Below, piece by piece: positions 57,515 through 64,000 of a stretch of DNA of 64,000 nt. How positions within the stretch are numbered: the first letter of the stretch is position 1; every line of letters starts with the position of its first letter. The notes under the pieces are model-generated. The model was not told the DNA's origin and did not search any database. It was given only the letters and a program-made list of their open reading frames with translations. This DNA is from Streptomyces puniciscabiei (GTDB lineage Bacteria; Actinomycetota; Actinomycetes; Streptomycetales; Streptomycetaceae): contig NZ_VFNX01000001.1 of the NCBI RefSeq assembly GCF_006715785.1, positions 372,001-436,000 of the forward strand, given 5' to 3'. The position numbers and the translations under genes were made by a program.

Positions 57515-58432
57515 TCAGGTCAGCTTGGTGTTGGCCAGGACCCGGCGCAGGATGCTCCAGGAGAGGTCGGACTCGGTGGCGAAGGCACGCCGCTTCTTGG
57601 ACTCCTCGTCGATGTAGTTGAAGGCGTCGCGGCTGTAGCTGTTGCCGTCGTCGTCCTCGACGCCGGTCTCCTCCGGGTTGAGGTAGACGTGGAAGCTGGC
57701 GCCGAAGTCGGCGGAGGCGTTCATGTAGCCGGGGCCGGTGGAGCCGCCGCCGCCGTCCATCGGGCAGTACACCCGGTGCACGGCGTAGTGGTCCCTGGAC
57801 AGCCAGGCGCACTGCCCGGGGGTGAGAGTGATCAGGCCGAGTTTGCGGGCGTTCCAGTCGAGGTGCTCGTAGACCATGACGTCGAGCTGGCCGGCGAGGC
57901 AGAAGACGATGCCGGTGGTGTGGCCGTGGGAGTGGATGGGCGAGTAGTGCTGAGCGCGCCAGATCTCCAGGACGACGGGTGAGCCGATGTCGCCCTTGGG
58001 GTGGTCGTCGGGATGGAGGTGGCCGTGCTTTGCTGCCAGGTGGTCGTAGTCGCCCCGGCCGGTGCAGGCGACACGGATGTACGGCGGGTGGGACGGATCG
58101 TGCTTGTACTTCTCCACGAGGATCTGGCGCAGCAGGCCCACCTTTTCGCCGGGTGCGGTGGCGGGGGCGAGGTGTTTGCGCATCGCTTCGGTCTCCCACG
58201 CCGACAGGCGCAGGTCCTCAGCCTTGCGCGCGAGGTCCATGACAGCCGGTGGGATCATCAGCTGGCGGGCGTACTCGTCGAAGGACGTGGCCTGCTCGAT
58301 CACGAGTGACGGGACGGCCTCGGCTCCCAGGAGACGCAACTGCCGTTCTTCTTCCCTGGTGATGTGGAAGGGGTACGTCGCATCGCCGTACTCCGGCTGC
58401 CCGGCGGGCGTCTGGTCGGCGGTCAGGCTCAT
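57515..58432 (-). CDS. Cupin protein, cysteine-dioxygenase-like
   Basis: A 305-residue protein with a helical N-terminal part (about 1-135) and a cupin domain with iron-site histidines in HYSPIHSHGHTTGIVFCLAG, followed by QLDVMVYEHLDWNARKLGLI, CAWLSRDHYAVHRVYC and ASADFGASFHVYLNPEETGV. The HxH pair, later His and size fit thiol (cysteine/PCO-type) dioxygenases. ATG 58432 has AAGGAG upstream. The gene is next to a flavin monooxygenase and an ABC exporter, so oxidation of a sulfur-containing small molecule is a guess. The fold call is firmer than the substrate. Confidence 0.75.
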   Translation of the reverse strand: MSLTADQTPAGQPEYGDATYPFHITREEERQLRLLGAEAVPSLVIEQATSFDEYARQLMIPPAVMDLARKAEDLRLSAWETEAMRKHLAPATAPGEKVGLLRQILVEKYKHDPSHPPYIRVACTGRGDYDHLAAKHGHLHPDDHPKGDIGSPVVLEIWRAQHYSPIHSHGHTTGIVFCLAGQLDVMVYEHLDWNARKLGLITLTPGQCAWLSRDHYAVHRVYCPMDGGGGSTGPGYMNASADFGASFHVYLNPEETGVEDDDGNSYSRDAFNYIDEESKKRRAFATESDLSWSILRRVLANTKLT

Positions 58433-58535
58433 GATGAGACTCCTTCGTGTGCAGGGGTGCCGCGGCTCGGCGCGGGACCCGATGACGCCACGCATGTTCG
58501 GTGCCACGGCTCGAGGCGGGTTCTGTGCGGTGTGA

Positions 58536-59654
58536 TCAGTGGCTGAGCAGGCGTGTGGCCCTGAGGCCGTCGAGGGGGTACTCCTGGGGCAGGTGGGCCG
58601 GGTCGCCCAGCACGGTGATCAGCACGGTGATCGGCCGGGACGTGCCCGCGGCGAGGAACTGGTCGCCCACCGAGCTCAGGTATGCCTTGCCGTCCTGGGC
58701 GATGACGTCGACGCCGGAGGCTTCGGCTTTCGCACCCTTGACCGTGGGCAGGTCGAAGGAGATACGGAACTTCCTGACGTCCTCCGCCGTGCCTCTGTCT
58801 TTGCTGACGGCGGTGAGGGTGAGGTCGAAGCTGTAGACCCGGCCCCGGGGTTCGCCGTTCTCCCATGTCCCCTTGAACTTCTTCGTCACGACGATCTCGT
58901 CGTAACTGGGCGGCACAGGCAGCGGGGTGATACGCCCGGCCCCGTTCACGATCTCCAGGTCGCCGACGGGCACCCTGCCCCGTCCGATGCGCTGCGAGTG
59001 ATCGGGGATCTCCGCCGTGGTCAGATCGAGGTGATTGACGTTGCCCGCGGAGTCGACCGCGTAGAAGTTGCCGTCCTGGTCGAAGAAGGTGGCTGCGTAC
59101 GCCTTGCGCGAGCCTGCCGCGCCGCTGGCTTGAGCCGGCGGGAAGACACCAGCCTTGAGGACGGTCTTCATGGGCTGCCGGCCCGGGTCGATAAGCAGCA
59201 GGTCACCGTTGTCGCCCTCCACCGAGTACAGCCGCCCGTCCTTGGGGTGATAGGCGAAGTCGTCCCACCGTCCGCCTCCCGGTGCGTTGCGGGGTGTGGC
59301 CGTGCCGGCTGCCACGTCGACGGCGTAGCTGGGGGTGTCGGCGTTGCCGGCGACGAAGAGATTCTTGCCGTCGGGGTCCATGTCGCCGTCGAACCAGGGC
59401 CCGTTTGGCAGCCCGTCGATGACCTGCTCCTTCAAGGTGCCGGCCGCCACGTCGACAGTGATGAGCTTGTTGCGGCTCACGGCCAGCAACAACGGCTCCT
59501 TGTCGTCTCCGCGGTACTGCGCTCCCATGGCGGTGTAGCCGCTCTCGTAGGGCGCGACGTTGTCGACGACGCGGGTGTCGCCGTCGATGGGGTCGAAGCG
59601 GTAGATCCGGGTGCTGGTCCGGCCGACGGCGAGATACACCTTGCGGTGAGCCAT
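58536..59654 (-). CDS. Cytosolic beta-propeller protein
   Basis: A 372-residue protein built from repeated four-strand blades: KVYLAVGRTSTRIYRFDPID, PLLLAVSRNKLITVDVAAGT, KNLFVAGNADTPSYAVDVAA, GRLYSVEGDNGDLLLIDPG and GNFYAVDSAGNVNHLDL. The C-terminal 110 residues leave the blade pattern (YDEIVVTKKFKGTWENGEPR, RPITVLITVLGD). No signal peptide is seen. No catalytic motif; a binding or structural role is likely. ATG 59654 follows a weak ribosome site. It precedes the cupin gene by about 100 bp on the same strand. Confidence 0.65.
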   Translation of the reverse strand: MAHRKVYLAVGRTSTRIYRFDPIDGDTRVVDNVAPYESGYTAMGAQYRGDDKEPLLLAVSRNKLITVDVAAGTLKEQVIDGLPNGPWFDGDMDPDGKNLFVAGNADTPSYAVDVAAGTATPRNAPGGGRWDDFAYHPKDGRLYSVEGDNGDLLLIDPGRQPMKTVLKAGVFPPAQASGAAGSRKAYAATFFDQDGNFYAVDSAGNVNHLDLTTAEIPDHSQRIGRGRVPVGDLEIVNGAGRITPLPVPPSYDEIVVTKKFKGTWENGEPRGRVYSFDLTLTAVSKDRGTAEDVRKFRISFDLPTVKGAKAEASGVDVIAQDGKAYLSSVGDQFLAAGTSRPITVLITVLGDPAHLPQEYPLDGLRATRLLSH

Positions 59655-59914
59655 GTAACAAAGCGTCCTTCCACGCGACTGCGGAACGCTTCGACGTCTG
59701 CCCCCAGACCCGCGAAGACAGGCACTCTAAGTATTCGTTCGAACACAATGAGCCACACTCCTCGGGCGCTGTATACCTCCAAGCAGGGGCTTTTCGTGGA
59801 AGGCGTGCAGGGAGTGCCGCGTCGTCGGCGAACGGGGTTGACCCTCCAGCACCAGGCGTTCGCCGTGCTGCGCAGCAACGGGGCATGAAGGAACGCGAGG
59901 CTTGCCTGCGCGTT

Positions 59915-60308
59915 GGCGGCGCACACCGTGGAACTCGCCCGCCACCGCGGCCTGAAGGTCACCGCGCTCGCCTCCGCACACGACGAGCTGTTCCTGTGCT
60001 CCCGGGGCGCCGACCACTTCCTGCCCCGCGACGCGGCCCTCCCCTCGACGGCCTTCGCCGGCATCGTCGATGCCGCCGTACCCGGCCAGGAGTCGGCACC
60101 AAACGCGGAATCCGGGTCGACGCCCTGGACGTATGTGCCGACGGCACCCAGCCCGCCGAACTGTCCTGGCTGGCCGACCAAGGCGCCGTGCCGGCCCGCA
60201 TGGCCGGGCCCTTCCCTCCCCCTGGCGGACTCCGCCGCAGCCCGCTCGCGCCTGGCCGAGGGGGGCCTGCGCGGACGCATCGTAATCATGCTCCGCCTCC
60301 CGGTGTGA
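59915..60308 (+). pseudogene. Zinc-type (quinone) oxidoreductase, C-terminal remnant
   Basis: The plus strand encodes VELARHRGLKVTALASAHDE, LFLCSRGADHFLPRDAAL and FAGIVDAAVPGQESA; a shift then leads to IRVDALDVCADGTQPAELSW and LADQGAVPARM, and back to FPLADSAAARSRLAEGGLRG-like residues ending RIVIMLRLPV. This is the Rossmann and C-terminal part of an MDR-type NADPH:quinone reductase with at least two frame breaks. The N-terminal half is missing. Confidence 0.6.
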
Positions 60309-60935
60309 GGACGCGGCCGCCGCTGTCCCCGTGCCATGCAGTTCCTCGCCCACTGCCGGGTCGCGGCGGCTAAGTGCCTGACGCACGGGGCCGGGAGACA
60401 CAGGATCGCGTGGAGCGCCCCCCCGTCGGCCTCATGGTGCTGTCGTCGACGAGCCCTGCGCCGGTGCGGAGGAAGAGCTGTGCGTTGGCCGACCCGGTGC
60501 GTTCCTCCTTCCCCTCCCCCGCCGGCCCGACGTCGGCGAGAACGCGAACCGGAGGGTGTCCTGGTCGTGCGCGTTTCTTTACAAGCCGACGGCTTATCGC
60601 TCGTCGGCACCTGGCCGTGCGGACGGTCAGGGTCGTGGTGACGCCGTTCCGGCAAGCTCCCGTACCGAGACACGCTCGGTCAGCCCGAGGCCAGCAACGC
60701 ACCGTCACCGGTCAGTGGTCGACACAATGTGATCAGCAGACCGCGGTCGACAATCACAGGAGTCAGATTCCACGGGCAGGACCCGCCTGCCGATACCAAC
60801 CGGCACATCGCACGGAAGGCCGCGGCCGGGTGCCCGGCTGACGACGGCATTGGCGTTCGAGCGTGTGGGCGATTTAGGCTGCGTCGGTTCGTGCCGTTCA
60901 CGGCGGCAGCCCATCGACGGAGAGGCAAGCCGATC
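60309..60935. other. Unassigned stretch upstream of a phosphatase gene
   Basis: No gene could be supported on either strand. The open frame that continues upstream of the phosphatase start (from 60729) is Arg/His-rich and lacks family similarity, so the true start is placed at 60936. The promoter of the phosphatase should lie near 60850-60920, but no clear motif was found. Confidence 0.35.
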
Positions 60936-62417
60936 ATGCAGCAGGCATCGGCCACCGACCCGGCTCCCGGGCGCCGCCCCGAGCTGGTCCCTGACCCGGA
61001 TGTGGAGGCGGCTCGGATTGCGGCGGTGCGCCGCTACGACATCCTCGACACCCCGCCCGACGGGGCGTTCGACCGGGTGGCGGCGATGGCCGCCCGCCTC
61101 TTCGACGTGCCGGTGGCAACGGTCACGATCGTGGACACCGACCGCATCTGGTTCAAGGCGGCCCACGGCCTGGAGGGCGTCGCGCAGATCGGCCGTGATC
61201 CGGGATTGTGCGGCTCGGCGATCCTGCGCGATGACACGATGGTCATCCCCGACACCCTCCAGGACCCCGTCGCGGCGGACAATCCGCTGGTCGCCGGGGA
61301 GATGGGGGTGCGCTTCTACGCCGCCGCACCGATCATCACCCCAGAGGGGCACCGGCTGGGCACGGTCAACGTCCTCGACACCCGGCCGCGCTCGATCACC
61401 GAGGAGGACACTGCCACTCTTGCCGATCTCGCCGCGATCGTGCTGGACGAGATGGAGCTGCGACTGTCGGCGCTGCGCGCCCTGCGCGACGAGCAGGCCC
61501 GCCGGGAGGCGGAGAGGCGGCACGCCGAGGCGGAACGGGCGCGGGCCGAGGCGGAACGGGCGGCGCGGGAGAAGGCGGAGCAGGACAAGGCCGCCATCGC
61601 CGCGTTCGCCTCCACCCTTCAGCGCACCCTGCTGCCCCCGGCCCTTCCCGTGGTGCCGGGCCTGGAACTGGCCTGCCACTACCGCACCGCCTCCGCCCAC
61701 GACGTGGGCGGCGACTTTTACGACGTCTTCCCACTCGACGGCGGCCGGTGGGCGTTCGTCCTCGGTGACGTGTGCGGCAAAGGCCCCGAGGCGGCGACCG
61801 TCACCGCCCTGGCCCGCCACACCCTGCGCGCCACGGCCCAGATCGACGCCGACCCCGTCACCGTGCTGAGCGCGCTCAACACCATGCTGCTCACCGACGT
61901 CACCGCCGGCCGCCGCTTCTGCACCGTCGTCTTCGGCCTCCTGGAGCCCCGGGAGGACGGCGGCTTCACCGTCACCGTCGCCACCGGCGGCCACCCGCCG
62001 GCCTACCACGTGCGCCCCGACGACAGCGGCGCCGTCTGGGTGCGGGCCGTACGCCCCCAGGGCGGGATGCTCGTCGGCGCCTTTCCCCAGGCGCCCTTCG
62101 CCCAGACCACGTTCCCCCTGACGGCCGGGGAAAGCCTGTTCCTCTACACCGACGGGCTGATCGAAGCCCGCACCACCGAGGGCGCCATGCTCGGTGACGA
62201 CGGCCTGACCGGCTTCCTCCACCAGCGCACCGGGCCCGTCACCGCCACCACCCTGGTCGAGGACAGCATCACCCTGCTGGCCTCGCTGCCCGACGGAGCC
62301 GGCGACGACGTGGCCCTGCTGGCCCTGTCCGTCCCCCACCCTCACACCATGCCCGACGGCAGTGTCGCAGCCACCGCCCACACCGCCGCCGCGCCCGAAC
62401 ACTTCGGCCAGGAGTGA
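60936..62417 (+). CDS. GAF-SpoIIE phosphatase (RsbU-like)
   Basis: A 493-residue stress-signalling phosphatase. Residues 20-185 are a GAF domain (RRYDILDTPPDGAFDRVAAM, GLEGVAQIGRDPGLCGSAIL, FYAAAPIITPEGHRLGTVNV), then a highly charged coiled coil (EARRHAEAERARAEAERAA-type) and a PP2C/SpoIIE domain: HDVGGDFYDVFPLDGGRWAF, VLGDVCGKGPEAATVTALAR, ATGGHPPAYHV, LFLYTDGLIEAR, GDDVALLAL. ATG 60936 is preceded by GGAGAGG. It is coupled to the STAS gene by overlap and would remove phosphate from that protein. Confidence 0.9.
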   Translation: MQQASATDPAPGRRPELVPDPDVEAARIAAVRRYDILDTPPDGAFDRVAAMAARLFDVPVATVTIVDTDRIWFKAAHGLEGVAQIGRDPGLCGSAILRDDTMVIPDTLQDPVAADNPLVAGEMGVRFYAAAPIITPEGHRLGTVNVLDTRPRSITEEDTATLADLAAIVLDEMELRLSALRALRDEQARREAERRHAEAERARAEAERAAREKAEQDKAAIAAFASTLQRTLLPPALPVVPGLELACHYRTASAHDVGGDFYDVFPLDGGRWAFVLGDVCGKGPEAATVTALARHTLRATAQIDADPVTVLSALNTMLLTDVTAGRRFCTVVFGLLEPREDGGFTVTVATGGHPPAYHVRPDDSGAVWVRAVRPQGGMLVGAFPQAPFAQTTFPLTAGESLFLYTDGLIEARTTEGAMLGDDGLTGFLHQRTGPVTATTLVEDSITLLASLPDGAGDDVALLALSVPHPHTMPDGSVAATAHTAAAPEHFGQE

Positions 62418-62821
62418 TGACCGACGTGACCGACACGCTGTACCTGACCGTCCAGCACCCCCGCCCCGGCCTCGCGATCGCCACGGTCGCCGGGGACGTG
62501 GACATGCGCACCGCGGAAACCCTGCGCCGCGACGCCTCGATGATCATCGAGCGAGGGCGCCCGCACCTGGTTCTGGACCTGTCACAGGTCGGTTTTTGCG
62601 ACTCCGCCGGTCTGAGCGCGCTCATCGGTCTCTGGCACGCCGCCCAGGCGGTGGGCGGTGCGCTCGGGCTCGCCAACGTCCCCGACCGCCTGATGCGGAT
62701 GCTCGTCCTCACCGGTGTCGACACGATCCTGCCGGTTCATGCCACCACGAGCGAAGCAGTCACCACCATGATCGCCGATGAGCCCACCAGCGCAGGGCCG
62801 CAGGGCTCCGCGACCGTGTGA
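62414..62821 (+). CDS. STAS-domain anti-sigma-factor antagonist
   Basis: A 135-residue RsbV/SpoIIAA-type protein: LYLTVQHPRPGLAIATVAGD, VDMRTAETLRRDASMIIERG, RPHLVLDLSQVGFCDSAGLS and ALIGLWHAAQAVGGALGLAN. The phosphorylatable serine lies in VGFCDSAGL. Start is GTG 62414 overlapping the phosphatase stop, or ATG 62417. It should bind an anti-sigma kinase when dephosphorylated, freeing a sigma-B/F-family factor such as that at 63879. No kinase gene is in the window. Confidence 0.9.
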   Translation: MMTDVTDTLYLTVQHPRPGLAIATVAGDVDMRTAETLRRDASMIIERGRPHLVLDLSQVGFCDSAGLSALIGLWHAAQAVGGALGLANVPDRLMRMLVLTGVDTILPVHATTSEAVTTMIADEPTSAGPQGSATV

Positions 62822-63878
62822 GCACCGCCGGCGGGGCTGGTGCGCCGGCCGAAGGGAACCACACGGCCTGCGACAGCGCTCGTAACCCGTCCGCGAACCT
62901 GAGCTGAACGCGCGGACGCGCCACGACGGGGCGTCTGTACCAGCGATCGAGCCTGGCGCTCCTACAGCAGTACTCCCTCGCTGGCTGTCCCGTTTCCCGT
63001 GTGCCGCGGCGGCCCGAGAGCGATAGGCAGCATCGGCGCCTTGGAGACGCAACCGGCGTTCACCCCGCGTACCGAGGTGGCTCAGCTGATCGGCGTAACG
63101 GTCTCCCTCGGACAACGCCGATGCGAAGATCGTGGGATTCGTGGCGACCCCGACGACGTGCTCGGCGCGGAGGCCGCGCGCACCGCTCAGCCCAGGGCCA
63201 GGTGCATGCGCACGATGAGATCCGCCCGCACCTCCGCCAAGCCGCTGGCGCATGAGAACGTGCTACCCGCTCACGCATACGGGCCGAACACTCGCACGCC
63301 CGCGCCCTACGTGGCGCCATCCGGGCCATGCGCACCGAGTCCGCACCGCGCGACGGTGCCGTGGTGGCGATGCTTCAGGACGCGACCATCGTCGCGGTCA
63401 TCGCGGCCCGGCGGTGGCACCAGTTCCGCCAGCACGATCAGCAGGTCATCGCCGGCCGGCGAGCCATCGTCCACCTATAGTCCGCCTGCGACCATGCAGC
63501 CGTAGTACCGCTGGCCCTCCCTCTCACGGCAAGCCCCGCCACCCACGGTCCAACGGATTCAGCGCCTTGGTGTGTGCAGCCGTACCCACGTACGCCCGGC
63601 AGATCCTCGGCGGCCCTGCCTGGGCGGCCCGGGCCGCCACCCTTGCCGACGCGGAAGCGGCCGGCCATCAACCAGCCACGCTGCCGAGCTGGGCCGCTCA
63701 GCAGCGGACGCTGGACGATTGTCGGCGCGCACCCTGACTTGGCGCGTCCAACGACTCAGCCAGCGCCCCGGACTCGGCTGAGGGAGCAGGCATGGGTGCA
63801 GGATGGCGGGGTAGGCGCGCGTCGTCGGGCCGTTTCGGCAGGCAGCAGCGGTGAGATCGATCGTGGGAGGGTATCAGC
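62822..63878. other. Degenerate stretch without an intact gene
   Basis: Apart from the transaldolase fragment listed separately, a plus-strand piece around 63285-63479 reads ALRGAIRAMRTESAPRDGAV and VIAARRWHQFRQHDQQVIAG before TAG; it looks protein-like but no start or family is known. The rest shows nothing that I can support. Confidence 0.35.
63062..63160 (-). pseudogene. tal: Transaldolase N-terminal fragment
   Basis: The minus strand encodes HVVGVATNPTIFASALSEGD followed by RYADQLSHLGTRG. The VVGV-x-NPTIF-x-A segment is the hallmark first strand of actinobacterial transaldolases. Neither the normal N-terminus nor the Schiff-base lysine region is nearby, so only a short fragment remains. 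Confidence 0.5.
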
Positions 63879-64000
63879 ATGGCGCCCAGCACGCTGGCTA
63901 CGCAGACGCGGACGGCGGAGTTGCCGGAGGTCGTCGATGCTTCCCAAGTGGCGCCCAAGGACGCTCGTGAGCTGTCCAAGCTGTTCTTCCAGCAGTTGGC
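63879..64000 (+). CDS. Sigma-B/F-family RNA polymerase sigma factor (5' part)
   Basis: The window ends about 40 codons into this gene. The start MAPSTLATQTRTAELPEVVD then ASQVAPKDARELSKLFFQQL matches the N-terminus of Streptomyces SigB/SigF/SigG-type factors, whose DARELS..FF segment precedes region 2. ATG 63879 has GGGAGG at good spacing. It would be the target of the phosphatase/STAS pair about 1.1 kb upstream. The assignment rests on a short sequence. Confidence 0.6.
   Translation, partial: MAPSTLATQTRTAELPEVVDASQVAPKDARELSKLFFQQL

Noticed and set aside
63252..63737. Plus-strand frame MRTCYPLTHTG... as a gene
   Set aside because: No ribosome site or family match; the region also holds stop-interrupted fragments in other frames, typical of decayed DNA.

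Overview
The window is high-GC actinobacterial DNA, almost certainly from Streptomyces: codons end in G or C nearly throughout, GTG starts and 4-bp start/stop overlaps are common, and the gene families are typical of the genus (PucR regulators, SpoIIE-type phosphatases, Asp23/DUF6286/DUF6131 membrane-stress cluster, DUF5994, DUF6278). No rRNA, tRNA or CRISPR array was seen.

Left part (1-24.5 kb), well-kept chromosomal genes. After a membrane-protein tail and a lipoprotein comes a minus-strand catabolic cluster (10080 down to 1269): beta-ureidopropionase paralog, class III aminotransferase, PucR regulator, second beta-ureidopropionase, D-hydantoinase/dihydropyrimidinase, LLM flavin oxidoreductase and an NCS1 permease. 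Together they should import a pyrimidine or hydantoin, open the ring, remove the carbamoyl group and transaminate the resulting beta-amino acid. A palindrome (CTCTACG-CC-CGTAGAG) and a matching half-site lie 31-32 nt upstream of the two ureidopropionase starts and are candidate operators. Then follow a long repeat-containing protein, a divergent XRE regulator/methionine aminopeptidase pair with apparently leaderless promoters, a Clp ATPase, gamma-glutamyltransferase, an S15-type peptidase, exonuclease III, a metallo-hydrolase and a PcaD-PcaC fusion whose nucleophile serine appears to be missing.

Middle part (24.5-49.3 kb), an accessory stress island between two same-orientation IS110 copies (24560 and 47868), with a third truncated IS110 copy and a damaged IS1182 element. 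At its heart a divergent cluster pairs an ECF sigma factor and a zinc-anti-sigma/Asp23 fusion (minus) with two Asp23 proteins, a DUF2273-like peptide, DUF6286, an AmaP-like protein and DUF6131 (plus). The 153-bp region between them holds a sigma-B-type promoter and a perfect TGTGA-N6-TCACA palindrome. Nearby are two SpoIIE-type phosphatases, four DUF5994 paralogs (two preceded by a conserved leader-peptide sequence), a band-7 protein, a GNAT-AAA+ fusion, a CorA transporter, a fatty acid desaturase, CsbD and a small hydrophobic protein. An ATP-dependent DNA ligase pseudogene is interrupted exactly where one phosphatase gene sits.

Right part (49.3-64 kb), a mosaic of decaying and intact genes: fragments of acyl-CoA dehydrogenase, acyl-CoA synthetase, NUDIX hydrolase, zinc-type oxidoreductase and transaldolase lie between an MpaB/rubber-oxygenase-like enzyme, a two-gene ABC exporter with a tiny overlapping upstream ORF, a flavin monooxygenase, a cupin thiol-dioxygenase-like protein and a beta-propeller. 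It ends with a GAF-SpoIIE phosphatase/STAS pair and the start of a sigma-B/F-family sigma factor, parts of a partner-switching stress circuit.
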